Source of the DNA: Janthinobacterium lividum
GTDB taxonomy: Bacteria; Pseudomonadota; Gammaproteobacteria; Burkholderiales; Burkholderiaceae_D
Assembly: GCF_034424625.1 (NCBI RefSeq)
Contig: NZ_CP139976.1
Coordinates: 310,001 to 374,000, forward strand
Direction: 5' to 3'
Length of the DNA stretch: 64,000 nucleotides
Part shown: positions 1 to 8,485 of the stretch, piece by piece
Layout of the letters: each line of letters opens with the position of its first letter
Numbering within the stretch: position 1 is the first letter of the stretch
Notes under the pieces: model-generated
Database searches by the model: none
The model's input: the letters and a program-made list of their open reading frames with translations, nothing else
What the model was told of the DNA's origin: nothing
Translations under genes and position numbers: made by a program

Positions 1-683
1 CACGCCATCTGGCCACACTGGGCGCCTGTGTCGTGCTCGGTGCGCGGCGCATGGATCTGCTCACCATCCTCGCCGAGGAAATCACGGCGGCCGGCGGCCA
101 GGCCGCCATTGCCGATACCGACGTCACGGTGCCTGCCGAGGTCAAGAATCTGATCGACACGGCCCTCGCCGTGTTCGGCAAGGTCGATGTGCTGATCAAC
201 AATGCGGGGTTGATGGCCATCGCGCCGATGAGCGCCTTGCAAGTCGACGAGTGGAACAACATGATCGATATCAACATCAAGGGCGTGTTGAATGGCATCG
301 CTGCCGTCCTGCCGCATTTTCAGGCACAAAACAGCGGCCACTTCATCAATATCTCATCGGTGGCGGGACAAAAAGTCTTCAGCCCTGGCGGGACCGTCTA
401 CAGCGGCACCAAGTTTGCCGTCAGCGCCATTTCGGAGGGCTTGCGCCATGAGCTGGCGGCCAGCGGCGGCACCATCCGCACCACGACCATCTTGCCCGGC
501 GCCATCGCCACGGAGCTGACGGGCGGCAGCAGCCATGCGGAAAGCGCGGCCGGCTTGAAGGAGTTTTACAAGCAAGCCATCCCCGCCGACGCCGTGGCAC
601 GCGCCGTCGCGTATGCAATCGGGCAGCCGGACGACGTGAGCATCAATGAAATCGTGCTGCGCCCGACGGTGCAGGAGTTTTAA
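1..683 (+). CDS. SDR family oxidoreductase, 5' end cut by the window
   Basis: NAD(P)-dependent short-chain dehydrogenase/reductase; the substrate cannot be told. The open frame runs in from the window edge (first full codon at base 3), so the TGxxxGIG cofactor loop and true start lie outside; the GTG at 33 is not the real start. Visible family marks in order are a Rossmann strand ending in GARR, the NNAG motif (LINNAG), the serine of ISSVAG, and the catalytic YSGTK (Tyr and Lys four apart). The C-terminal 'INEIVLRPTVQ' ending is typical of the YdfG-like 'classical' subgroup. The stop overlaps the 3' end of the convergent LysR gene by 4 bp, leaving no room for a separate terminator. Confidence 0.9.
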   Translation, partial: RHLATLGACVVLGARRMDLLTILAEEITAAGGQAAIADTDVTVPAEVKNLIDTALAVFGKVDVLINNAGLMAIAPMSALQVDEWNNMIDINIKGVLNGIAAVLPHFQAQNSGHFINISSVAGQKVFSPGGTVYSGTKFAVSAISEGLRHELAASGGTIRTTTILPGAIATELTGGSSHAESAAGLKEFYKQAIPADAVARAVAYAIGQPDDVSINEIVLRPTVQEF

Positions 684-1579
684 GCCGCATCTTGTTGCAG
701 CGACTCGATGATCAGGCTGGCCAGCCGCTCGACGGGCGGCCTCGGCACGCTGGAGGCGCGCAGCAGCTCCAGCGACAACGGGGGCAGGGCGGGCAAGCCC
801 GCCGCCACGTGATCGAGCGCGCGCACGGTTGAGGGCAAGCCCAGGCCCGTGCGCACCGTCACGCCCAACCCGGCTGCCGCCGCCGCCCACAGACCGGCCA
901 GGCTGGGGCTGGTAAACGCCGTGCGCCAGGCGATGCCGGCATGGTCCAGCGCCTGCGTGGCGCAGCGCTGGAACAGGCAGTCGCGGTCGAACGCAATGAG
1001 CGGCAACGGTTCGCCCGACTCGGGCCGCCAGGCCAGGCTGGACGAGGCGATCCAGCGCATGGCCGGTTCGGCAATATGCTGGCGCTGCTGCAACGGATAC
1101 TCGGCCACGTCGGCGATGCACGCGCCGCCCCACAGCAGGGCCAGGTCCAGCTGGCCCATGGCCAGGCCTTGCATCAAGGCCGTGTTGCGCGCCACGTGCG
1201 CCTCGATGCGCACCTTCGGATGCGCGCGGGCAAAGCGCCCCAGCACGTCGGGCAGCAAGGCTTCGCCAAAATCCTCTTGCAGGCCCAGCCGGATCCAGCC
1301 TTCCAGTTCCGCGCCGCGCAAGGCGACGGCCGCCTCGTCGTTCAGTTCCAGCAAACGGCGCGCGTAGCCGAGCAAGACTTCGCCGGCCGGCGTCAGCGCC
1401 AGTCCACGGCCATCCTTGCGGAACAGAGGCATGCCCGCCTGCTCCTCGAGTTTTTTCAGCTGCGCGCTGACGGCCGAGGTGGAACGGCCCACCTTGTCCG
1501 CCGCGCGGGCAAAGCTGCCCAGCTCGATGCCAGCCACATAGCTGCGCAAGAAGGCGATGTCGAAATTCAGCAAGCTCAT
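680..1579 (-). CDS. LysR-family transcriptional regulator
   Basis: DNA-binding regulator of 299 aa, normal LysR length. The N-terminal winged helix-turn-helix (about residues 5-65) reads FDIAFLRSYVAGIELGSF then the recognition segment STSAVSAQLKKLEEQ; the rest is a periplasmic-binding-protein-like effector domain. It is divergent from the MFS exporter that starts at 1692, with 112 bp between, the usual layout for a LysR gene and its target. Its 3' end overlaps the convergent SDR gene. The effector cannot be read from sequence; control of the exporter is inferred from position only. Confidence 0.88.
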   Translation of the reverse strand: MSLLNFDIAFLRSYVAGIELGSFARAADKVGRSTSAVSAQLKKLEEQAGMPLFRKDGRGLALTPAGEVLLGYARRLLELNDEAAVALRGAELEGWIRLGLQEDFGEALLPDVLGRFARAHPKVRIEAHVARNTALMQGLAMGQLDLALLWGGACIADVAEYPLQQRQHIAEPAMRWIASSSLAWRPESGEPLPLIAFDRDCLFQRCATQALDHAGIAWRTAFTSPSLAGLWAAAAAGLGVTVRTGLGLPSTVRALDHVAAGLPALPPLSLELLRASSVPRPPVERLASLIIESLQQDAA

Positions 1580-1627
1580 GGCGCGACGGAGATTGTCCTG
1601 TTTTATGGGATGGTGACTGGTAAATTA

Positions 1628-1640
1628 TCTGATATTCAGA
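1628..1640. promoter_or_regulatory. candidate LysR box between divergent LysR and MFS genes
   Basis: A perfect short inverted repeat, TCTGA-TAT-TCAGA, has the T-N11-A form of LysR-type binding sites. It lies 48 bp upstream of the LysR start and 51 bp upstream of the MFS start. The arms are only 5 bp, so chance is possible. Confidence 0.35.
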
Positions 1641-1691
1641 ACGATCGTACTGCGCAACACTGTCAGGGTCAACCACTTTCCCGTCCATGCC

Positions 1692-2963
1692 ATGACCACC
1701 AGCTGCCCAACCGTTCCTGTTCCTGTTCCTGTCCCCGTCACCGCGCCCGCGCTGGGCAATGCCCACCGCTGGAAGGTGCTGGCCGTCGGCGTGGCCGCCA
1801 ATGCCAGCTTTTCCGCCGCCGCCAACGGCATGCCCACCACGGCCATCTGGCTGCGCAGCGGCTATCACCTGAGCAATACGGAACTGGGCGTGGCGCTGGG
1901 CGCCATGGGCTTGGGCGTGGCCCTGACCGAATTGCCATGGGGTATGGCCACCGACCGCTGGGGCGACCGCCCCGTGCTGCTGACCGGCTTGCTGGGGACC
2001 ATGCTGGCACTATTGACCTTGCTGCTATGGATCACCCCGACTGAGGGCACGGTGCCACCGCTATGGGCGCTGGCGGCCGGACTGGCGCTGGTCGGCGTGC
2101 TGGGCGGCAGCGTGAATGGCGCCAGCGGGCGCGCCGTGATGCGCTGGTTCGGCGCCGGCGAACGGGGTTTCGCCATGAGCATCCGCCAGACGGCCGTGCC
2201 CCTGGGCGGCGGTCTCGGCGCCCTCGTCCTGCCCAGCCTGGCATCGCGCTATGGCTTCATGCCCGTGTTTGGCGCCCTGGCCCTCGTATGCGCCCTGTCG
2301 GCGTTTTTTACGTGGCGCTGGATGCATGAGCCCGATTTCTCTGCCGAGGCTGCCACGGGCCCGCACAACGCGTCCACGGGCCTGATGGAGGTCAAGCCTG
2401 CGCCGCCCTTGCGGAATCGTAAAGTCTGGCGCATGGTGGCCGCTATCGGCTTGCTGTGCGTGCCGCAATTTGCCGTGCTCAGCTTCGCCACCGTCTTCCT
2501 GCACGACCATGGCCACCTGGGCCTGACGGCCATCACGGCCGTGATGGTGGCCCTGCAGGCGGGCGCCATGGTGATGCGCATCTGGAGCGGACGCCATACG
2601 GACCGCCACGCGAACCGGCCCGCCTATTTGCGCGGCTCGGCCCTGGTAGCGCTGGCCTCGTTCATTGTGCTTGGATGCATCGCCTGGCTGGACGCGCCGG
2701 GCTGGCTGTTGATGGCCGCCGTGGTGGCTGCCGGCATCGCCGTATCCGCCTGGCATGGCGTGGCCTACACGGAGCTGGCCACGGAAGCGGGCGGCGCCAA
2801 CGCGGGCACGGCCCTGGGCATGGCAAACACGGCGGTCTACGTAGGGCTGTTCCTTACGCCGATCGCCATCCCGCACCTGCTGGCGGCCAGCAGCTGGCCC
2901 GTCGTGTGGTGGCTGGCGGGGCTGGTAGCGCTAGGCACCTGGCCCCTGTTTCCCAAGGCTTAG
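1692..2963 (+). CDS. MFS transporter (12-TM type)
   Basis: Major facilitator superfamily permease of 423 aa in the inner membrane, probably an exporter or a cyanate/aromatic-acid-type carrier; the substrate is unknown. About twelve hydrophobic segments are visible. The loop after TM2 carries the MFS signature (WGMATDRWGDRPVLL), and the second half has a related loop (RIWSGRHTDRHANRP). The N-terminal tail contains a Pro-Val repeat encoded by tandem hexamers (1713-1730). ATG 1692 puts a hydrophilic tail of about 25 residues before TM1. It is divergent from the LysR gene at 680-1579 and convergent, by 4 bp of overlap, with the regulator at 2960-3619. Confidence 0.88.
   Translation: MTTSCPTVPVPVPVPVTAPALGNAHRWKVLAVGVAANASFSAAANGMPTTAIWLRSGYHLSNTELGVALGAMGLGVALTELPWGMATDRWGDRPVLLTGLLGTMLALLTLLLWITPTEGTVPPLWALAAGLALVGVLGGSVNGASGRAVMRWFGAGERGFAMSIRQTAVPLGGGLGALVLPSLASRYGFMPVFGALALVCALSAFFTWRWMHEPDFSAEAATGPHNASTGLMEVKPAPPLRNRKVWRMVAAIGLLCVPQFAVLSFATVFLHDHGHLGLTAITAVMVALQAGAMVMRIWSGRHTDRHANRPAYLRGSALVALASFIVLGCIAWLDAPGWLLMAAVVAAGIAVSAWHGVAYTELATEAGGANAGTALGMANTAVYVGLFLTPIAIPHLLAASSWPVVWWLAGLVALGTWPLFPKA
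1713..1730 (+). repeat. three tandem GTTCCT hexamers inside the MFS gene
   Basis: Three exact copies of GTTCCT followed by a degenerate fourth encode alternating Val-Pro in the N-terminal tail of the transporter. The unit length is a multiple of three, so copy-number change would alter tail length without shifting the frame. Confidence 0.8.
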
Positions 2964-3619
2964 GGCAAGACAGAAATGCGGTAGACGCAGCGCATGGCAT
3001 TGGCCAGCACATGCTGCTCGCGCACGATGCTGGCGCCTGGCCCCACCACTTCCTGGAACAGCTGCAATTCGGAGCGGCAAAAGCCCTGGCAGGTGCGCGC
3101 GGCGGCGCAGATGGGGCAGTGGTCTTCGATCAGCAGCCAGTCGTCGCCGTCCGCTTCCACGCGCGCCATATAGCCCTCTTCATCGCGCACGGCCGCCAGT
3201 TGCTGCAAGCGCGTGGGCAAATCCGGCGCCGAGCACGCCAACGCATACGCGCTGCGGCTTTCCTCCTCGCGCTGGGTGATGAGTTTATCCAGCCCCGCTT
3301 CGCCGAACAGCTGGCGCACCGAGCCGATCAGCTTGATCGTCAGCTGCGCATGCGTGTCGGGAAAGCGCGCATTGCCCGCCTCCGTCAAGACCCAGTTCTG
3401 GCGCGGCCGGCCGGCGCCCGCCTGCGCTTCCTGGCGCCCCTCGATGAGGCCCGCCGCCACCAGCTTTTGCACTTGCTGGCGCGCCGCCTCGCCCGTCATG
3501 TCCAGCGTCTTGGCCAGGGTCGCCGTGGAGACGGGTCCCTTGGTCTTGATGAAATACAGGATGCGCTCCGTCGTTTGCGGCGCTTCGCTATTATCCAAAC
3601 GTTTACTTGTGTAATTCAT
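2960..3619 (-). CDS. winged-helix regulator with C-terminal cysteine cluster (SufR-like)
   Basis: Transcription factor of 219 aa. An N-terminal ArsR/MarR-like winged helix (residues about 15-85; TERILYFIKTKGPVSTATLAKTL, then RPRQNWVLTEAG as the wing) is followed by a regulatory half with five cysteines: Cys168, Cys171, Cys177 and Cys181 (CPIC...C...C) and Cys211. This layout resembles the SufR family of iron-sulfur-binding repressors, so an Fe-S cluster or metal is the likely effector (inference). ATG 3619 was chosen over the TTG three codons upstream. It is divergent from the DUF2165 gene and the RND pump operon beyond it, which it may control. Confidence 0.78.
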   Translation of the reverse strand: MNYTSKRLDNSEAPQTTERILYFIKTKGPVSTATLAKTLDMTGEAARQQVQKLVAAGLIEGRQEAQAGAGRPRQNWVLTEAGNARFPDTHAQLTIKLIGSVRQLFGEAGLDKLITQREEESRSAYALACSAPDLPTRLQQLAAVRDEEGYMARVEADGDDWLLIEDHCPICAAARTCQGFCRSELQLFQEVVGPGASIVREQHVLANAMRCVYRISVLP

Positions 3620-3742
3620 TTCGCTCAACTATCATGGGGCCAGTTAACCAACTAATTGCTTGCATAATAGGCCGGTAGCTCCCCGCTGTCGAGGAGTTTC
3701 CACGTCCGCGTGCCAGCAAGACACTCTTTGGACTGGAATCCC

Positions 3743-4225
3743 ATGCAGCTGCAGCACTCCATCTGGCTGTTTCACGCCATCCTCGCTACCGGCCTGGCCA
3801 TCTGGCTCACCCTGGCCGCCATCAACAACTTGCACGCCTTCCACGGCTCCGTCTGGGCCATCGGCAACACCATGCGCATGGACCCGCTGCGCCAGGACCC
3901 GACCATCCAGACGCCGCTGCTGCGCCGCGCGCTCACATCCTTGAGCTTGCATCGGCTGTCGCTGGGCGTGGTGCTGACGCTGCAACTGCTGGCCGCCATT
4001 GCCGCCTGGACGGGCGTGGCGCTGTTTGCCGGCGACGGCCTGGCCGCTGCCTTGCCCTGGCTGAACCTGGCCTTGTGCGCCATGGCCGCCTTTTTGCTGC
4101 TGATGCACCTGGGCGGCCTGTGGTTCGGCTACTGGATCGCACAGGAAGGCTTGCAGACGACGCATCTGGTGCTGCTGCTGTGGACCATCGCCCTGTTTGT
4201 ACTTTTCAACGCGCAGCGGACCTGA
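3743..4225 (+). CDS. DUF2165-type small integral membrane protein
   Basis: Membrane protein of 160 aa with four hydrophobic segments (about residues 5-30, 70-95, 105-125 and 135-155) and the family-like stretch WFGYWIAQEG before the last helix. It matches my memory of the DUF2165 family, whose function is unknown. ATG 3743 is the start that puts a hydrophobic segment next to the N-terminus; an in-frame GTG at 3710, 13 bp after a GAGGAG, would add 11 residues and cannot be excluded. It sits 51 bp ahead of the RND adaptor gene on the same strand and may be co-transcribed with it. Confidence 0.7.
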   Translation: MQLQHSIWLFHAILATGLAIWLTLAAINNLHAFHGSVWAIGNTMRMDPLRQDPTIQTPLLRRALTSLSLHRLSLGVVLTLQLLAAIAAWTGVALFAGDGLAAALPWLNLALCAMAAFLLLMHLGGLWFGYWIAQEGLQTTHLVLLLWTIALFVLFNAQRT

Positions 4226-4276
4226 TCAGCCTCCGCTGCGCCTCTTCTCCCTTTGACTGCAGTAAAGGACTTCATC

Positions 4277-5377
4277 ATGAATACGAAAATCGTCGGCGCC
4301 TCCGCGCTGGCCATCACCCTGGCCGTCGCCGGTGCCGCGCTGTATCCGCGTGCCGACTCGCATGCGGCCGATGCCGCCGCCTATCCTGCCACCAAGGTGG
4401 CGCTGGTCCCCGTCGTGCTGGGCACGCAGGAACGCTACTTCGCTGGCGTAGGCGAACTGGAAGCGGCGCGCCAGGTGCAGGTGGCGGCTGAGACGGGCGG
4501 GCGCATCACGCAGATCCGCTTCGAGTCGGGGCAGACCGTGCCCGCCGGCGCCATCCTGGTGCAGCTGAATGACGCGCCAGAACAGGCGGCCCTGCTGCGC
4601 CAGCGCGCACAGCTGAAAAACGCGGAAAGCAGCCATGCCCGCACGGTGCAGATGGTCAAGGAAAAGGCGGCCACGCAGGAGCAGCTCGACACGGCCCTGG
4701 CCGCCCGCGACGCGGCCCTGGGCGACGTGCGCCAGACGGAAGCGCTGATCGCGCAAAAGACCATCCGCGCACCGTTCGCCGGGCAGCTGGGCATCCGCAA
4801 GGTGCACGCGGGCCAGTACCTGAACGCGGCCGACACGGTGGCCAGCCTGATCGACACGAAGTCGCTGATGGTGAACTTCGCCCTCGATGAACAGAGCAGC
4901 GCGAAGCTGGCGCCAGGCCAGGCCGTGCAAGTGCTGGTGGACGCCTATCCCGATGACATCTTCACGGCGAAGATCAACGCCATCGACCCGCTGATCGCCC
5001 GCTCGCGCATGGTGCAGGTACAGGCGGCATTGAGCAATCCCCGCGGCGCGCTGAAAGCGGGCATGTACGCGAATGTGCGCGTGGCGCGCGAGGCAGGCCA
5101 GCAGCTGACGGTGCCGGAAACGGCGGTGACCTACAGCGCGTATGGCGACACCGTGTTCGTCGCGCAGCAGGAAGGAAAACAGCCGCTCACCGTCAAGCGC
5201 GTGGGCGTGAAACTGGGCGAGCGGGCCGGGGGCCGGGTAGCCATTCTTGATGGCTTGCGCGAAGGCCAGCGGGTGGTCGCCTCGGGCCAGCTGAAACTGG
5301 CCGACGGCATGGCAGTGCAGGCCGTGGCCAATACCCTGGACGAGGCCAAGCGCGCCGCGCCCAAGGCCGGCTCGTAA
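4277..5377 (+). CDS. RND efflux periplasmic adaptor (membrane fusion protein)
   Basis: Periplasmic adaptor (366 aa) linking the inner-membrane pump to the outer-membrane channel. It has an N-terminal signal/anchor segment (residues 4-24), a lipoyl half-motif (GRITQIRFESGQTVPAGAILVQLND), a coiled-coil hairpin (about 95-150) and the returning half (RAPFAGQLGIRKVHAGQYL), then beta-barrel and membrane-proximal domains. ATG 4277 has AAAGGA 7 bp upstream; an earlier in-frame ATG at 4253 lacks a site. It is the first gene of a three-gene pump operon, 15 bp before the RND permease. The substrate is unknown. Confidence 0.93.
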   Translation: MNTKIVGASALAITLAVAGAALYPRADSHAADAAAYPATKVALVPVVLGTQERYFAGVGELEAARQVQVAAETGGRITQIRFESGQTVPAGAILVQLNDAPEQAALLRQRAQLKNAESSHARTVQMVKEKAATQEQLDTALAARDAALGDVRQTEALIAQKTIRAPFAGQLGIRKVHAGQYLNAADTVASLIDTKSLMVNFALDEQSSAKLAPGQAVQVLVDAYPDDIFTAKINAIDPLIARSRMVQVQAALSNPRGALKAGMYANVRVAREAGQQLTVPETAVTYSAYGDTVFVAQQEGKQPLTVKRVGVKLGERAGGRVAILDGLREGQRVVASGQLKLADGMAVQAVANTLDEAKRAAPKAGS

Positions 5378-5392
5378 GGGAAGGCCATCACC

Positions 5393-8300
5393 ATGAAATT
5401 TACCGATTTATTCGTACGCCGCCCCGTGCTGGCGCTGGTGATCAGCACATTGATCCTGATGCTGGGCGTGATCGCCATCCTGCAGTTGCCGATCCGCCAA
5501 TATCCGATGCTCGAATCGTCCACCATCACGGTGAAAACCACGTATCCGGGCGCCTCGGCGGAACTGATGCAGGGTTTTGTCACGCAGCCGATTGCGCAAG
5601 CCGTATCGTCGGTGGAAGGCATCGATTACCTGACCTCGTCGTCGGTGCAGGGCAGCAGCACGGTCACCGTGCGCATGGAGCTGAACCGCGACTCCACGCA
5701 GGCGCTGACGGAAGTCATGGCCAAGGTCAACCAGGTGCGCTACAAGCTGCCCGAAGGCGCGTTTGACCCCGTCATCGAGCGCTCGGCCGGCGATTCCTCG
5801 GCCGTCGCCTATGTCGGCTTTGCCAGCGAGAGCGTGTCCGCGCCCGCGCTGACGGACTACCTGGCGCGCGTGGTGCAACCGATGTTCGCCACCATCGACG
5901 GCGTGGCCAAGGTCGACGTGTATGGCGGCCAGCAGCTGGCCATGCGCCTGTGGATCGATCCGGCCAAGCTGGCCGCGCGCGGCTTGACGGCGGCCGACGT
6001 GGCCGACGCCGTGCGGCGCAATAACTACCAGGCGGCGCCCGGCAAGGTGAAAGGACAATTCGTCGTCTCGAACATCAGCGTCAACACGGATCTGACCAGC
6101 GTGGCGGAGTTCCGCGACATGGTCATCCGCAAGGGCGGCGATGACAGTGCTGCCCTGGTGCGCCTGAAGGATGTGGGCACGGTGGAACTGGGCGCGGCCG
6201 CCACGGAGACGAGCGGCATCATGGACGGCGTGCCGGCCGTGTATCTGGGCCTGTCACCCACGCCAGGCGGCAACCCGCTGGTGATCGTCGACGGCATCAA
6301 GAAGCTGCTGCCGGAGATCCAGAAAACCCTGCCACCCGGCGTGAAGGTCGAGCTGGCATTCGAGACGGCACGCTTCATCCAGTCGTCCATCGACGAGGTG
6401 GCGCATACGCTGCTCGAAGCGCTGCTCATCGTCGTCATCGTCATCTACCTGTGCATGGGTTCCCTGCGCTCAGTGCTGATTCCCGTCGTGACCATCCCGC
6501 TGTCGATGCTGGGCGCGGCGGCGCTGATGCTGGCCTTCGGTTTCAGCATCAATCTGCTCACCTTGCTGGCGATGGTGCTGGCCGTGGGCCTGGTGGTCGA
6601 TGACGCCATCGTCGTGGTGGAAAACGTGCACCGGCATATCGAGGAAGGCAAGACGCCCGTGGCGGCCGCCCTGGTCGGCGCGCGTGAAGTGGCCGGCCCC
6701 GTCATCGCCATGACGATCACGCTGGCTGCCGTGTATGCGCCGATCGGCATGATGGGGGGACTGACTGGCGCGCTGTTCAAGGAATTTGCGCTGACCCTGG
6801 CCGGCGCCGTGGTGGTGTCGGGCGTGGTGGCGCTGACCTTGTCTCCCGTAATGAGCTCCCTGCTGCTGCAGCCGAAACAGACGGAAGGGCGCATGGCGCG
6901 CGCCGCCGAGCATTTCTTCGAAGGCTTGACCTCGCGCTATGCGCGCCTGCTGGACCGCTCCCTGCACCACCGCTGGCTGAGCGCCGGTTTCGCCGCGCTG
7001 GTGATGGTCAGTCTGCCGTTTTTGTACCTGCTGCCGCAGCGCGAACTGGCGCCGGCGGAAGACCAGGCCAGCGTGCTGACGGCGATCAAGGCGCCGCAGC
7101 ATGCCAACCTCGATTACGTGGAACGCTTTTCCTACAAGCTCGATGACATCTACAAGAATATCCCCGAAACGGACTCGCGCTGGATCATCAACGGCGGCGA
7201 AGGCCCGGCGTCTAGCATCGGCGGCATCAACCTGACGCCGTGGGCCGAGCGTTCGCGCAATGCGGCCGTCATCCAGGCGGAATTGCAGCACGCCGTTGGC
7301 GACGTGGAAGGCACCAGCATCTTCGCCTTCCAGCTGGCGCCCTTGCCGGGATCGAGCGGCGGCTTGCCCGTGCAGATGGTCTTGCGCAGCGCGCAGGATT
7401 ACGCCACCCTGTTCCGCACCATGGAAGACGTCAAGCAGCGCGCACGCGACAGCGGCCTGTTTGCCGTGGTCGACAGCGACCTCGATTACAACAACCCCGT
7501 CGTGAAAGTACGCGTGGACCGCTCCAAGGCGAACAGCCTGGGCATCCGCATGCAGGACATCGGCGAATCGCTGGCCGTGCTGGTGGGCGAGAATTATTTG
7601 AACCGCTTCGGCATGGATGGCCGCGCCTACGACGTCATCGCGCAAAGCCCGCGCGAACAGAGATTGACGGCGCAAGCCCTGACGCAGCAGTACGTGCGCG
7701 CCGACGACGGCAGCCTGCTGCCCCTGTCCGCCGTCGTGTCCGTGACGGAACAGATCGAGCCGAATATGCTGACCCAGTTCAACCAGCAAAATGCGGCCAC
7801 CTTCCAGGGCGTGCCGGCGCCGGGCGTGACCCTGGGCGACGCTGTGGCCTTCCTCGACGGCGTGGCGAAAACCCTGCCGCCGGGCTTCAGCTATGACTGG
7901 CAGTCCGATGCGCGCCAGTTCGCCACGGAAGGCAATGCCCTGCTGCTGGCCTTTTTGGCGGCCGTCGTCGTCATCTACCTGGTGCTGGCGGCCCAATACG
8001 AAAGCCTGACGGACCCGCTGATCATCCTGATCACCGTGCCGCTGTCGATTTGCGGCGCCCTGATCCCGCTGGCCCTCGGCTACGCCACCGTCAACATCTA
8101 CACGCAGATCGGCCTCGTGACTCTGATCGGCTTGATCAGCAAGCACGGCATCCTGATGGTGGAGTTTGCCAACGAATTGCAGGTACATGAACAGCTCGAC
8201 CGCATCACGGCCATCCGCAAGGCGGCGCAGATCCGCTTGCGCCCGATTTTGATGACGACGGCCGCCATGGTGGTGGGCCTGGTGCCGCTGCTGTTCGCTT

Positions 8301-8485
8301 CCGGCGCCGGCGCCAACAGCCGCTTCGGGCTGGGCGTGGTGATCGTCTCGGGCATGTTGATCGGCACCTTCTTCACCCTGTTCGTGCTGCCCACCGTGTA
8401 CACCTTTCTGGCCCGCCGCCACACGGCCGACCATGCCACGCCGCGCGCGCGCGACCTGTCCCAGGCGCTGAAGGAATCCCCATGA
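5393..8485 (+). CDS. RND efflux pump permease (HAE1 family)
   Basis: Proton-driven inner-membrane pump of 1030 aa, the normal length for AcrB/MexB-type HAE1 proteins. It opens with FVRRPVLALVISTLILMLG (TM1) and has two large periplasmic loops and twelve membrane helices in two repeats. The proton-relay pair Asp403-Asp404 lies in GLVVDDAIVVVENVHRH, matching AcrB Asp407-Asp408. The second half has the expected ISKHGILMVEFANE segment with its lysine. It overlaps the outer-membrane factor by 4 bp (ATGA), so translation is coupled. The substrate (drug, solvent or other) cannot be read from sequence. Confidence 0.95.
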   Translation: MKFTDLFVRRPVLALVISTLILMLGVIAILQLPIRQYPMLESSTITVKTTYPGASAELMQGFVTQPIAQAVSSVEGIDYLTSSSVQGSSTVTVRMELNRDSTQALTEVMAKVNQVRYKLPEGAFDPVIERSAGDSSAVAYVGFASESVSAPALTDYLARVVQPMFATIDGVAKVDVYGGQQLAMRLWIDPAKLAARGLTAADVADAVRRNNYQAAPGKVKGQFVVSNISVNTDLTSVAEFRDMVIRKGGDDSAALVRLKDVGTVELGAAATETSGIMDGVPAVYLGLSPTPGGNPLVIVDGIKKLLPEIQKTLPPGVKVELAFETARFIQSSIDEVAHTLLEALLIVVIVIYLCMGSLRSVLIPVVTIPLSMLGAAALMLAFGFSINLLTLLAMVLAVGLVVDDAIVVVENVHRHIEEGKTPVAAALVGAREVAGPVIAMTITLAAVYAPIGMMGGLTGALFKEFALTLAGAVVVSGVVALTLSPVMSSLLLQPKQTEGRMARAAEHFFEGLTSRYARLLDRSLHHRWLSAGFAALVMVSLPFLYLLPQRELAPAEDQASVLTAIKAPQHANLDYVERFSYKLDDIYKNIPETDSRWIINGGEGPASSIGGINLTPWAERSRNAAVIQAELQHAVGDVEGTSIFAFQLAPLPGSSGGLPVQMVLRSAQDYATLFRTMEDVKQRARDSGLFAVVDSDLDYNNPVVKVRVDRSKANSLGIRMQDIGESLAVLVGENYLNRFGMDGRAYDVIAQSPREQRLTAQALTQQYVRADDGSLLPLSAVVSVTEQIEPNMLTQFNQQNAATFQGVPAPGVTLGDAVAFLDGVAKTLPPGFSYDWQSDARQFATEGNALLLAFLAAVVVIYLVLAAQYESLTDPLIILITVPLSICGALIPLALGYATVNIYTQIGLVTLIGLISKHGILMVEFANELQVHEQLDRITAIRKAAQIRLRPILMTTAAMVVGLVPLLFASGAGANSRFGLGVVIVSGMLIGTFFTLFVLPTVYTFLARRHTADHATPRARDLSQALKESP

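Noticed and set aside
6470..8434. 654-codon antisense frame within the RND permease gene
   Set aside because: Typical shadow frame of a high-GC gene, rich in His, Gln, Arg and Gly; the plus strand carries a clear RND protein.
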